This document shows, one piece after another, positions 15,949-23,940 of a stretch of DNA of 27,739 bases; position 1 is the stretch's first letter, and every line of letters begins with the position of its first letter. The translations under genes and the position numbers were made by a program. Source of the stretch: an uncultured Coriobacteriaceae bacterium (GTDB taxonomy: Bacteria > Actinomycetota > Coriobacteriia > Coriobacteriales > Atopobiaceae); assembly GCA_900552935.1 (NCBI GenBank), contig USBN01000017.1, forward strand, positions 1-27,739, read 5' to 3'. The notes below the pieces were generated by a model. The model searched no databases. It worked only from the letters and a program-made list of their open reading frames with translations, and was not told the DNA's origin.

Positions 15949-16485
15949 CTACTTAGCGGCCTTGCCGAGCTTCCTGCGGATGTGCTCACCCATGTAGTGG
16001 ATGCCCTTGCCCTTGTACGGCTCGGGAGGACGCTTCATGCGAATCTCAGCGGCGACCTGGCCGACCTGCTCCTTGGAGATGCCCTTAACGTTGATGTGGA
16101 TGTTATCGGGGACCTCGAAGGTGATGTTCTCAGGGGCAACGTAGATCACAGGGTGAGAGTAGCCGAGGGAAAGATCAAGATCCTTGCCCTTGAGAGCGAC
16201 ACGGTAACCAACGCCCGTGAGCTCGAGCTGCTTCATGAAGCCCTCGGACACGCCGATGACCATGTTGTGGATGAGGGTACGGGTCAGGCCGTGCTGGGCG
16301 TTGGCCTCACGGGTCTCGTCGTTGGTGGTGACGAGGATCTCCTCGCCCTCCTCCGTGATGGTGACGAGATCGGAGAACGTGCGCTCAAGCTCGCCCTTGG
16401 GGCCCTTGACGTTCACGGTGGTGCCGTTGACTGTCACAGTGACTCCGGCGGGAATCTGGACAGGCTTCTTGCCAATGCGGGACAT
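15949..16485 (-). CDS. rplF: 50S ribosomal protein L6
   Basis: L6 binds near the sarcin-ricin loop and the factor-binding site. The 178-residue product begins MSRIGKKPVQIPAGVTVTVN and keeps the second-domain signature RMKRPPEPYKGKGIHYMGE near the end. AAAGGAG lies 5 nt before the ATG at 16485, so the longer frame to 16551, which overlaps rpsH, is rejected. It lies 28 bp after rpsH. Confidence 0.98.
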   Translation of the reverse strand: MSRIGKKPVQIPAGVTVTVNGTTVNVKGPKGELERTFSDLVTITEEGEEILVTTNDETREANAQHGLTRTLIHNMVIGVSEGFMKQLELTGVGYRVALKGKDLDLSLGYSHPVIYVAPENITFEVPDNIHINVKGISKEQVGQVAAEIRMKRPPEPYKGKGIHYMGEHIRRKLGKAAK

Positions 16486-16513
16486 AGTGTCTCCTTTCCT
16501 ATCCTGCCGTGAG

Positions 16514-16912
16514 TTACCAGATGTAGGCGATGACTTCGCCGCCGACGCCAAGCTTACGAGCGTCGCGGTCGCACATCATGCCCTTGGAGGTGGAGATGAC
16601 GGCGGTGCCCAGGCCACCGAGGACGCGAGGAAGATCCTCGGCCTTGGAGTAAATGCGCAGGCCGGGCTTGGAAATGCGCTTGATGCCACGGATGACACGA
16701 GCGTGGCGAGCGCCGTACTTCAGGGTGACGTGCAGGGTCTTCTGGGGGGTGGTGTCCTCGATGGCATAGCCCTCGATGTAGCCCTCCTCCGCGATGACGC
16801 GGGCGACCTCAGCAAGCACCTTGCTGGAGGGCATGCTCACGACGTCCTTGCCGGCGGTGTTGCCGTTGCGGATGCGCGTAAGCATGTCTGCAATAGGATC
16901 GGTAACGTTCAT
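16514..16912 (-). CDS. rpsH: 30S ribosomal protein S8
   Basis: S8 binds the central domain of 16S rRNA; in E. coli it also represses spc-operon translation by binding mRNA at the rplE start. The 132-residue product begins MNVTDPIADMLTRIRNGNTA and ends with GGLGTAVISTSKGMMCDRDA then GGEVIAYIW, typical of S8. It follows rpsZ after a 114-bp spacer that contains short stems (GAACC with GGTTC, GACGG with CCGTC). Confidence 0.98.
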   Translation of the reverse strand: MNVTDPIADMLTRIRNGNTAGKDVVSMPSSKVLAEVARVIAEEGYIEGYAIEDTTPQKTLHVTLKYGARHARVIRGIKRISKPGLRIYSKAEDLPRVLGGLGTAVISTSKGMMCDRDARKLGVGGEVIAYIW

Positions 16913-17026
16913 TGGGATTCTCCTTCGGTAGGGATGAACCTCTTCGTCCGGTTCACCCGAGCCCTTGGCCGGGATGCCTGGACGGGAGTCTTCCGTCTGC
17001 CCTGGGAGCCGCTAGACCTTGTAGGC

Positions 17027-17212
17027 CTACCAGCTCGCCTTGCGGACGCCGGGAAGCTCGCCCTTGCTCGCGAGCTCGCGGAAGCACACACGGCACAGGC
17101 CGAACTTGCGATACACGCTGTGCGGACGGCCGCAGCGCTGGCAGCGGTTCTGGGTGCGCGTCGAGTACTTCGGCTCACGCTGAGCCTTGACGATCATCGA
17201 TGTCTTAGCCAC
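17027..17212 (-). CDS. rpsZ: 30S ribosomal protein S14, type Z (GTG start)
   Basis: The short zinc-binding form of S14. The 61-residue product has two CxxC pairs, Cys24/Cys27 and Cys40/Cys43, within NRCQRCGRPHSVYRKFGLC. The start is GTG (17210-17212) with AGGAGG close upstream. This form is common in Gram-positives; a zinc-free copy may exist elsewhere. Some annotations call it rpsN. Confidence 0.97.
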   Translation of the reverse strand: MAKTSMIVKAQREPKYSTRTQNRCQRCGRPHSVYRKFGLCRVCFRELASKGELPGVRKASW

Positions 17213-17219
17213 AAATCCT

Positions 17220-17306
17220 CCTTCTGGGTGACGGTCGCGCTTTTTGCGCGGCTTTGTCTATGCCGCCGAAGCGGCAACACGCCGCCCGCTCTCGCAGGCG
17301 GCGGGA
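17220..17306 (-). other. Hairpin-rich spacer between rplE and rpsZ
   Basis: The 100-bp gap holds three perfect stems: GCCGCC with GGCGGC (17281-17302), TGCCGC-TTCG-GCGGCA (17261-17276, a UUCG-type tetraloop on the minus-strand transcript) and CGCGC-N5-GCGCG (17236-17250). No T-run follows. No gene is seen. Confidence 0.6.
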
Positions 17307-17312
17307 TTACCT

Positions 17313-17873
17313 CTAGTTCTCCTTGAACGGGAAGTTAAAGGCGTCGAGCAGGGCCTTGCCCTCCTCGTTGGTCTTCGCGGTGGTGACGATGGTGATGTCC
17401 ATGCCGCGGGTGTGGTCCATCTTGTCGAAGTCAATCTCCGGGAAGATGAGCTGCTCGGTGACGCCCATGGAGAAGTTGCCACGGCCGTCGAAGCTCTTGG
17501 AGGAGATACCACGGAAGTCACGGATGCGCGGGATGGCAATGCAGATCAGACGATCCAGGAAGTCCCACATACGGTCGCCGCGGAGGGTGACCTTGGCGCC
17601 GATGGGCTGACCCTCACGAAGGTGGAAGGTAGCAATGGACTTGCGGGCACGACGGATGGTCGGCTGCTGGCCGGTGATGGTGCGGAGGTCAGCGACAGCA
17701 CCGTCGATAGCCTTGGAATCGGTCGCGGCCTCGCCGACGCCCATGTTCACGACGATCTTCTCGATCTGCGGAACGGTCATCGGGTTGGTGTAGCCAAACT
17801 GCTCGATGAGCTTGGCGCGGACCTCGTCGTTGTACTTGGTCTTGAAACGCGGGACGTACTTCTCCTCAGCCAT
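17313..17873 (-). CDS. rplE: 50S ribosomal protein L5
   Basis: L5 binds 5S rRNA and contacts the P-site tRNA. The 186-residue product begins MAEEKYVPRFKTKYNDEVRA and keeps IEKIVVNMGVGEA, RRARKSIATFHLREG and the C-terminal RGMDITIVTTAKTNEEGKAL. GAGGAG precedes the ATG at 17873. The frame stays open upstream to another ATG at 17990 with AGGAGG one base before it, but those 39 residues have no family match and the spacing is wrong, so I treat that part as leader. First gene of the second half of the spc genes. Confidence 0.98.
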   Translation of the reverse strand: MAEEKYVPRFKTKYNDEVRAKLIEQFGYTNPMTVPQIEKIVVNMGVGEAATDSKAIDGAVADLRTITGQQPTIRRARKSIATFHLREGQPIGAKVTLRGDRMWDFLDRLICIAIPRIRDFRGISSKSFDGRGNFSMGVTEQLIFPEIDFDKMDHTRGMDITIVTTAKTNEEGKALLDAFNFPFKEN

Positions 17874-18223
17874 ATTCTCTCCTCTTGGGGTTTTAAGCAT
17901 GGGGTTGGCGCAGGCTGGCAAGCATGACTCACCTTGCCTGACCGTAAAGCCGCAGGTAGCGACCATAGGTCGATGCCTCGTTATCCTCATGCCTCCTGTC
18001 CGACGGCTAATCGGCAGGAGCCTTCACAGTGCAGCTCATAAGGATATGCCTTTACGCAGGGGATTTCTAGTCAAAAATCGACAAGATTCCTCTGTAGGCA
18101 AACCGTACACGACTAACTCACAACTCTGTTTAACGAATTGAGATTACTCGATTCTGCACCGTATATTCGAGCGCCGTCGCACTAACCATACGGCGTCGAG
18201 CAGTCAACGATTAAAGACAAGTA
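17874..18223 (-). promoter_or_regulatory. Structured upstream region of rplE
   Basis: About 350 bp between the cassette terminator and rplE contain no supported gene. A hairpin at 17993-18020 pairs CTCCTG and CCGA with TCGG and CAGGAG (one bulge), so an AGGAG sequence is sequestered. A 10-codon open frame, MSCTVKAPAD with its stop inside that hairpin, lies at 18007-18039. A second stem, GGCAAG with CTTGCC, lies at 17917-17938. A promoter must be here if the upstream terminators work; TTGACT occurs near 18072, but I see no convincing -10. Confidence 0.45.
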
Positions 18224-18257
18224 GTGGGGCCGACGCCCTCGCGGACATCAGCCCCAC
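18224..18257 (-). terminator. Probable terminator after the 97-codon gene
   Basis: GTGGGGC pairs with GCCCCAC over a 20-nt interior with partial pairing, followed on the minus strand by TACTTGTCTTT. The T-run is broken, so it is weaker than the others here. It starts 26 bp after the stop codon. Confidence 0.6.
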
Positions 18258-18282
18258 CTGGGATCATGATTGACTCTAACGG

Positions 18283-18576
18283 CTACTCGGGAACGCTCGC
18301 ATAGAACTCAGCGTCAGCGGCAACATCTACGAGTGACTTTCCGTCGAACACAGGAAGGTTCATCACCTCGTTGACCGTAGGAACCAGTTCGGAGCAATCC
18401 GTAAAGTGGCCCTTGTCATTGAGGTTCGCGCAATCTTGGACGCGCCAGTACCCATCAGTGTGGGTGACATAGTACGTGGCGTCATTGACCTTGGTAAAGA
18501 CGCGGGTGTTCGAGCGGAGGTAGCCCTCGAGCGAATCGGGGCCGATCTCCAGCTTCTCCTCTGCCATCACTCCCAT
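18283..18576 (-). CDS. Uncharacterised 97-residue protein between rplX and rplE
   Basis: I do not recognise the family. The product is small and acidic, with no signal peptide, membrane segment or nucleotide-binding motif. Visible features are the aromatic stretch DATYYVTHTDGYWRV (about 32-46), two Cys (49 and 61) around NDKGHFTD, and the C-terminal segment VFDGKSLVDVAADAEFY. The ATG at 18576 has AAGGGAG 5 nt ahead; the internal ATG at 18567 is too close to any ribosome site. It is flanked by terminators, has its own putative promoter and sits where other bacteria have rplX next to rplE. It looks like a real gene because of the ribosome site, the isolated transcript and a clean frame, but no function can be given. 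Confidence 0.8.
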   Translation of the reverse strand: MGVMAEEKLEIGPDSLEGYLRSNTRVFTKVNDATYYVTHTDGYWRVQDCANLNDKGHFTDCSELVPTVNEVMNLPVFDGKSLVDVAADAEFYASVPE

Positions 18577-18661
18577 GGTCGCTCCCTTCGTCTGGCCGCG
18601 AGGACATTCTCGACGGCGCTTCCCTTTGCCCTAGCGTCCCCCACTTCGCCCTTCCTAACCA

Positions 18662-18686
18662 CCGCTCACCCGTGAGCGGCTCTATA
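18662..18686 (-). promoter_or_regulatory. Putative promoter -10 and palindromic operator of the 97-codon gene
   Basis: TATAGA (18681-18686, minus strand) is followed at once by CCGCTCAC-N2-GTGAGCGG (18662-18679), a perfect 8-bp-arm palindrome spanning the expected transcript start. GAGCGG occurs again 20 bp away at 18694-18699, on the other side of the -10. A good -35 is not visible. The layout suits a repressor operator or a 5'-end hairpin. Confidence 0.45.
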
Positions 18687-18724
18687 AATCGCGGAGCGGT
18701 TTTTGCACGTCGCGGAAAAGCAAC

Positions 18725-18755
18725 AAAAAAAGGCGCCCCGATTATGGGGCGCCTT
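18725..18755 (-). terminator. Rho-independent terminator after rplX
   Basis: A perfect 10-bp stem (AAGGCGCCCC, 18730-18739 with 18746-18755 on the plus strand) and a 6-nt loop, followed by seven Ts on the minus strand. It ends the rplC-to-rplX transcript about 30 bp after rplX. Confidence 0.94.
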
Positions 18756-18784
18756 CAGAAGCGAACTAGCGGAAACCGCTCAGA

Positions 18785-19120
18785 TTACTTCTTGTACGGG
18801 TCGGGGATGACCTCGCCGGACTTCTTGGCGTAACGGACCTTGGTGCCGTCCTCCTCGAAGCGGTAACCGACACGCGTGGGCTTGTCGGTCTTGGGGTCGA
18901 TCAGCGCGACGTTGGAGACGTCGATGGGCATCTCCTTGTTCACGAAGCCGCCCTGCTGGTTCTCCTGCGTCGGGCGGACAGCCTTCTTGGCGACGGCAAC
19001 GCCCTCGACGACGACCTTGCCCTCAGAGGGAAGGGCGCGCACGACCAGGCCGCGCTTGCCCTTGTCCTTGCCAGAGAGGACCTCGACGGTGTCGCCCTTC
19101 TTGATCTTCATCTTAGCCAT
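18785..19120 (-). CDS. rplX: 50S ribosomal protein L24
   Basis: L24 nucleates large-subunit assembly. The 111-residue product has the KOW motif at the start (MKIKKGDTVEVLSGKDKGKR, about 3-22), then VVVEGVAVAKKAVRPTQENQ and the C-terminal VGYRFEEDGTKVRYAKKSGE. It lies 14 bp after rplN and is followed by a strong terminator rather than by rplE. Confidence 0.98.
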   Translation of the reverse strand: MAKMKIKKGDTVEVLSGKDKGKRGLVVRALPSEGKVVVEGVAVAKKAVRPTQENQQGGFVNKEMPIDVSNVALIDPKTDKPTRVGYRFEEDGTKVRYAKKSGEVIPDPYKK

Positions 19121-19134
19121 AGTGGCGACTCCTT

Positions 19135-19503
19135 CTAAAGCGTCTCAGGTGCGAGCGAGACGATCTTCATGTACTTGTGGTCGCGCAGCTCGCGGGCGAC
19201 AGGCCCGAAGATACGGGTGCCCACGGGGCCGCCGTCCTTGTCGATCAGGACGCAAGCGTTCTGATCGAACTTGATGTAGCTGCCGTCCTTGCGACGGTTC
19301 TCCTTGGCGGTGCGGACGACGACGCAACGAACAACGTCACCCTTCTTCACGGAACCACCCGGAGTGGCCTCCTGCACGGCAGCGATGATGACGTCGGCGA
19401 GGCCGGCGTAACGACGCTTAGAGCCGCCCAGGACCTTAATGCACCTCACACGCTTGGCGCCGGAGTTGTCGGCGACGGTGAGCATGGTCTGCATCTGAAT
19501 CAT
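19135..19503 (-). CDS. rplN: 50S ribosomal protein L14
   Basis: L14 lies at the subunit interface. The 122-residue product is the standard length: MIQMQTMLTVADNSGAKRVR, then GDVVRCVVVRTAKENRRKDG and GTRIFGPVARELRDHKYMKI. The ATG at 19503 is chosen over the longer frame to 19551 because it gives the canonical N-terminus, with AAAGGG about 9 nt upstream. Confidence 0.98.
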   Translation of the reverse strand: MIQMQTMLTVADNSGAKRVRCIKVLGGSKRRYAGLADVIIAAVQEATPGGSVKKGDVVRCVVVRTAKENRRKDGSYIKFDQNACVLIDKDGGPVGTRIFGPVARELRDHKYMKIVSLAPETL

Positions 19504-19530
19504 TGCTAAATCCCTTTCAAGAGCTCGTCC

Positions 19531-19569
19531 GGTACAGAGGTGCGCCCACACGAGCGACGCACATGTACC
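19531..19569 (-). other. Stem-loop between rpsQ and rplN
   Basis: GGTACA pairs with TGTACC and, inside, GTGCG pairs with CGCAC, with a 3/1-nt internal loop and a 13-nt apical loop. It fills most of the 84-bp gap in an otherwise tight operon. No T-run follows. Confidence 0.5.
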
Positions 19570-19587
19570 AGAAGAGGGCCTTGGCTG

Positions 19588-19854
19588 TTACTTGGCTTCC
19601 TCAACGACCTCGACGAGGCGCCAACGCTTCGTCTTGGACAGGGGGCGAGTCTCCATGACCTTAACGGTGTCGCCGACCTTGGCGACCTGCTCCTCGTCGT
19701 GAGCGTGAAGCTTCTTGGACATGGTGATCATCTTGCCGTACTTGGGGTGACGCTTACGGTTGCTGATCGTCACAACGATGCTCTTGGCACCGGAGATAGA
19801 GGTGACGACGCCCGTGCGCACCTTGCGCTGATTGCGAGCCTCGGTATCGCTCAT
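19588..19854 (-). CDS. rpsQ: 30S ribosomal protein S17
   Basis: S17 is an early 16S rRNA binder with an OB fold. The 88-residue product has KVRTGVVTSISGAKSIVVTI, KRHPKYGKMITMSKKLHAHD and GDTVKVMETRPLSKTKRWRL, all family-typical. It lies 20 bp after rpmC. Confidence 0.98.
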   Translation of the reverse strand: MSDTEARNQRKVRTGVVTSISGAKSIVVTISNRKRHPKYGKMITMSKKLHAHDEEQVAKVGDTVKVMETRPLSKTKRWRLVEVVEEAK

Positions 19855-19874
19855 GTTCTTCTCCCTAGACTCTT

Positions 19875-20078
19875 CTACTTCGCCTCAGCGGCGATCTGGC
19901 GGGCGCGCATCTCGGTGAGAATGCGGGCAATGTCACGCTTGACGTTGGTCACGCGAGCCGTGTTGTCCAGCTGGCTGGTGGCCATCTGGAAACGCAGGTT
20001 GAAGAGCTCGGCGCGGCCGTCCTCAAGCTTCTTGGCGAGCTGCTCGTCGGAGAGCTCGCGAATCTCTGCGGGCTTCAT
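19875..20078 (-). CDS. rpmC: 50S ribosomal protein L29
   Basis: L29 lies near the tunnel exit. The 67-residue two-helix protein begins MKPAEIRELSDEQLAKKLED and has LFNLRFQMATSQLDNTARVT before a basic C-terminal helix. Its ATG shares one base with the rplP stop (TAATG), so the two are coupled. Confidence 0.98.
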   Translation of the reverse strand: MKPAEIRELSDEQLAKKLEDGRAELFNLRFQMATSQLDNTARVTNVKRDIARILTEMRARQIAAEAK

Positions 20079-20593
20079 TAGTTATCCTCCTCCGCGGTGG
20101 CAACACCATTAGCAGCGTCCTCGGCGGCCCACTTGGCCTCGAGCTCGGCCTCGGCCTTCATCTCGGCCTCAGCGCGCTCCTCGGCGTCCTTGGCGATGAC
20201 GATCTTGGTCTTAATGGGGAGCTTGTGCTGGGCAAGACGCAGGGCCTCGCGAGCAACCTCCTCCGTCACGCCACCGATCTCGAACATGATGCGGCCGGGC
20301 TTGACAACGGCCACCCACTCCTCGGGGTTACCCTTACCCTTGCCCATGCGGGTCTCGGCAGGCTTCTTGGAGATGGGCTTGTCCGGGAAGATCGTAATCC
20401 AGACCTTACCGCCACGCTTCATGTAACGGGTCATGGCGATACGAGCGGCCTCGATCTGACGGTTGGTGATCCAGTGAGCCTCGAGGGCCTGGATGCCATA
20501 CTCGCCGAAGTAGAGCTGGGTGTTGCCCTTAGCCTGGCCCTTCATGGAGCCACGCTGAACCTTACGGTGATTGATTCGCTTAGGTGCGAGCAT
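20078..20593 (-). CDS. rplP: 50S ribosomal protein L16 with acidic C-terminal tail
   Basis: L16 organises the A-site region of the large subunit. The first 135 residues or so are standard: MLAPKRINHRKVQRGSMKGQ, GRIMFEIGGVTEEVAREALR and LAQHKLPIKTKIV. A further tail of about 30 residues, rich in Glu and Ala (from about 142), takes it to 171 residues against about 137-144 in most bacteria. Both ends overlap neighbours by one base (TAATG). Confidence 0.98.
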   Translation of the reverse strand: MLAPKRINHRKVQRGSMKGQAKGNTQLYFGEYGIQALEAHWITNRQIEAARIAMTRYMKRGGKVWITIFPDKPISKKPAETRMGKGKGNPEEWVAVVKPGRIMFEIGGVTEEVAREALRLAQHKLPIKTKIVIAKDAEERAEAEMKAEAELEAKWAAEDAANGVATAEEDN

Positions 20594-21300
20594 TAGTTGC
20601 CCCTCCTCTCATTGCGACGACGGGGACGAGAGGAGCCCTCGAGAGCCGGCTGCGGCTTGGGCTGGCCGGGGAGCTTCTCGCCCACGTAGATCCACACCTT
20701 GACGCCACAGGCGCCCATGGTGGTGCGAGCGGTGGCCTCACCGTAGTCGATGCAGGCGCGGAGGGTGTGCAGGGGCACGCGGCCCTCGCGGTACCACTCG
20801 CGACGGCCAAGCTCGGCACCGCCGAGACGACCGGAGCACTGAATACGGATGCCCTTGGCGCCGGCCTTGCGAGCGGACTGCACGGCCTTGCGCATAGCGC
20901 GACGGAAGGCAATACGCTGCTCGAGCTGATCGGCGATGGACTGGGCAACGAGGGAGGCGTCGAGCTCGGGGCGCTTGACCTCGATGACGTCAACGTTGAC
21001 CTGGCCCTTGGAGACCTTGGCGATCTTCTCGAGCTCAGAGCGGAGACCGTCGATCTCGGAGCCCTTCTTGCCGATGACGATGCCCGGACGGGAGGTGTAG
21101 ATGGTGACCTTCACCTTATCGCCAGCGCGCTCGATCTCAACACGAGAGAGACCGGCGTTCTTGAGGCGCTTCTCCAGGTACTTGCGAATCTCGAGGTCAT
21201 TGCCGAGGGTGGTGGCGTAGTCCTTGTCGGCGTACCAACGGGAGCGCCAGTTCTCGGTGACTCCGAGGCGGAAACCAGTGGGGGAAACCTTCTGACCCAT
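20593..21300 (-). CDS. rpsC: 30S ribosomal protein S3
   Basis: S3 forms part of the mRNA entry helicase. The 235-residue product begins MGQKVSPTGFRLGVTENWRS, has the KH-2 domain with SRPGIVIGKKGSEIDGLRSE (about 73-92) and the C-terminal domain with RREWYREGRVPLHTLRACID. The last residues are a basic tail. It starts 6 bp after rplV and its stop shares a base with the rplP ATG. Confidence 0.98.
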   Translation of the reverse strand: MGQKVSPTGFRLGVTENWRSRWYADKDYATTLGNDLEIRKYLEKRLKNAGLSRVEIERAGDKVKVTIYTSRPGIVIGKKGSEIDGLRSELEKIAKVSKGQVNVDVIEVKRPELDASLVAQSIADQLEQRIAFRRAMRKAVQSARKAGAKGIRIQCSGRLGGAELGRREWYREGRVPLHTLRACIDYGEATARTTMGACGVKVWIYVGEKLPGQPKPQPALEGSSRPRRRNERRGN

Positions 21301-21306
21301 GTGGCT

Positions 21307-21669
21307 TTACGCCTCCTTTCGGGGAGCGACGGTGATGGTGATGTGGCTCGTGCGCTTATTGATGCGGCTCGCGGAGCCCTTAGCGCGCGGACGGATGCGG
21401 CGGAGCGTCGGGCCCTCGTCAACGTAGGCGGCCACGATCACGAGGTCGTCGGGACGGAAGCCCTTGTTCTGATAGGCGTTGGCCACGGCGGAGCGGAGAA
21501 CCTTCTCCACGTCGACGGCGACAGCGCGCTCGGAGAACTGGAGGATCTCGTTGGCACGAGCAACGGACTTGTTGCGGATGAGATCAACGACAAGACGGGC
21601 CTTGCGCGGGGCGACACGGACGTACTTGGCGGTCGCAGAGACCCAGTTCGGGTTGGTGTTCTTAGCCAT
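21307..21669 (-). CDS. rplV: 50S ribosomal protein L22
   Basis: L22 reaches into the exit tunnel through a long hairpin loop, a macrolide-resistance site in other bacteria. The 120-residue product has VSATAKYVRVAPRKARLVVD and the loop with GPTLRRIRPRAKGSASRINK followed by RTSHITITV; nothing unusual is seen in it. It lies 14 bp after rpsS. Confidence 0.98.
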   Translation of the reverse strand: MAKNTNPNWVSATAKYVRVAPRKARLVVDLIRNKSVARANEILQFSERAVAVDVEKVLRSAVANAYQNKGFRPDDLVIVAAYVDEGPTLRRIRPRAKGSASRINKRTSHITITVAPRKEA

Positions 21670-21683
21670 TTGTCAGTACCCCC

Positions 21684-21944
21684 TTAAGCCTGCTTGTGAC
21701 CACGGAAGGTGCGGGTCGGGGCGAACTCGCCCAGCTTGTGACCAACCATGGACTCGGTGACGTACACAGGGACGTGCTTGCGGCCATCGTGGACGGCGAT
21801 CGTGTGACCGACCATCTCCGGGAAGATGGTGGAGGAACGCGACCAGGTCTTGATGACCTCCTTCTTGCCAGCCTCGTTCATCGCAGCGACACGCGAAAGG
21901 AGGCGAGTCTCCACGAACGGGCCCTTCTTGAGACTTCTGCTCAT
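21684..21944 (-). CDS. rpsS: 30S ribosomal protein S19
   Basis: S19 lies at the head of the small subunit beside S13. The 86-residue product begins MSRSLKKGPFVETRLLSRVA and has KTWSRSSTIFPEMVGHTIAV and HKLGEFAPTRTFRGHKQ. It is a few residues shorter than the common 92, the difference being at the C-terminus. It lies 24 bp after rplB. Confidence 0.98.
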   Translation of the reverse strand: MSRSLKKGPFVETRLLSRVAAMNEAGKKEVIKTWSRSSTIFPEMVGHTIAVHDGRKHVPVYVTESMVGHKLGEFAPTRTFRGHKQA

Positions 21945-21968
21945 AGGTGCTTTCTCCTACTTCTCGCG

Positions 21969-22802
<834 letters not shown>

Positions 22803-22968
22803 GTTACTTTCCCTTTCTTAGGTCCGTTGGCCATCCCGCTCAAGGGATGAGGCCTTGCAGCCGTTATCGGCAGTGGCCTCGGCGAGATGACGCCGGATTA
22901 CCACGGTGCCGCGCGTATTCTTCAGCGCGGCGCGAACACGCCCTCGCTTTTGCGAGGGCGGGAGTACC
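22803..22968 (-). other. Hairpin-rich spacer between rplW and rplB
   Basis: CGCCCTCGC-AAAA-GCGAGGGCG (22939-22960) is a perfect 9-bp stem starting 8 bp after the rplW stop; GCCGCGC with GCGCGGC (22908-22931) and CATCCC with GGGATG follow nearer rplB. None has a T-run. Such a long spacer is unusual inside an S10 operon. It may be a partial attenuator or an RNase site. Confidence 0.6.
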
Positions 22969-23271
22969 CTACTCCTCGGAGGCAGCCTGCTGGCCGAAGA
23001 GCTCGATCGAATCGCCCTCGGCGACGGTCACGATGGCCTTCTTCCAGGAACGGGTCTTGCCAGCCTGGTAGCGAACGCGCTTGGTCTTGGGCTTCACCGA
23101 GATGGTGTTGACCTTGACGACGCGCACGCCAAAGAGCTTCTCGACGGCGTCAGCAATCTCCTCCTTGGGAGCCTGCTTGGCGACCTCGAACGTGTACTTG
23201 TTCTGGTTCATGAGGTCGAAGGAACGCTCGGAGACGACCGGGCGAATGATGACGTTGTAGACGGAGTTCAT
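22969..23271 (-). CDS. rplW: 50S ribosomal protein L23
   Basis: L23 lies at the tunnel exit and docks trigger factor and SRP. The 100-residue product has NVIIRPVVSERSFDLMNQNK and YTFEVAKQAPKEEIADAVEK then VNTISVKPKTKRVRYQAGKT, all L23 features. It starts with no gap after rplD. A long plus-strand open frame over the region is a shadow. Confidence 0.98.
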   Translation of the reverse strand: MNSVYNVIIRPVVSERSFDLMNQNKYTFEVAKQAPKEEIADAVEKLFGVRVVKVNTISVKPKTKRVRYQAGKTRSWKKAIVTVAEGDSIELFGQQAASEE

Positions 23272-23898
23272 TTAAGCGAGCACCTCCTCGAGCTTCTTAG
23301 CGACCTCGGTCGACATAACGAGAGCGTTGTTGTCGATGAGGGCGTGCGTGGTGACCTCGCCAACGCCGATGATGCGAACGGTCTCGACGTTACGGAAGGA
23401 CAGGTAGGTGTAGACGTCGTCGTCGGGGACGATGGCGGTGAGGCGCTTGCCCTCGAGGCCAAGAGCCTTGAGCATGGCAACGGCCTGCTTGGTGCAGGGC
23501 TTGTCGAAGCCATAGTTGTCGACGACCACGAGCTCGTTGTCGCGAAGCTTACCGGAGAGCACGCCGCGCATGGCGAGCTTGACCTCCTTGTTGTTCAGAC
23601 GACGAGCGTGGGAACGAGGGGTCGGGCCGAAGGGCACGCCGCCGCCAACCCACTGGGTGGCACGGATGGAGCCCTGGCGGGCACGACCGGTGCCCTTCTG
23701 ACGCCAAGGCTTGGCGCCGCCGCCGGAGACCTCGGAGCGACCCTTGGTGTCGTGGGTGCCCTGACGGAGGTTACCGAGCTGAACGGTCACGACCTGGTGG
23801 ATAACGGGGATGTTCGGCTCGATGCCGAACACGCTGGAGCTGAGCTCGACGGTACCGGCCGCCTTGCCCTCCGCGTTCTTGATTTCGATGTTGGACAT
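23272..23898 (-). CDS. rplD: 50S ribosomal protein L4
   Basis: L4 is an early assembly protein; in E. coli it also represses the S10 operon through the leader RNA. The 208-residue product has HQVVTVQLGNLRQGTHDTKG, then GGGAKPWRQKGTGRARQGS (the tunnel-lining loop) and GGGVPFGPTPRSHARRLNNK. Two adjacent ATGs could start it; the second (23898) has better spacing (6 nt) to AAGGAG, the first (23901) would add one Met. Confidence 0.98.
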   Translation of the reverse strand: MSNIEIKNAEGKAAGTVELSSSVFGIEPNIPVIHQVVTVQLGNLRQGTHDTKGRSEVSGGGAKPWRQKGTGRARQGSIRATQWVGGGVPFGPTPRSHARRLNNKEVKLAMRGVLSGKLRDNELVVVDNYGFDKPCTKQAVAMLKALGLEGKRLTAIVPDDDVYTYLSFRNVETVRIIGVGEVTTHALIDNNALVMSTEVAKKLEEVLA

Positions 23899-23940
23899 CA
23901 TGTTCTCCTTGATAGCCTAAAGGTGTGTATCTCTAGGCCC

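Noticed and set aside
17874..17990. 39-residue N-terminal extension of L5 from an ATG at 17988-17990
   Set aside because: AGGAGG is only one base before that ATG, L5 homologues start at 17873, and the extra residues resemble no known domain.
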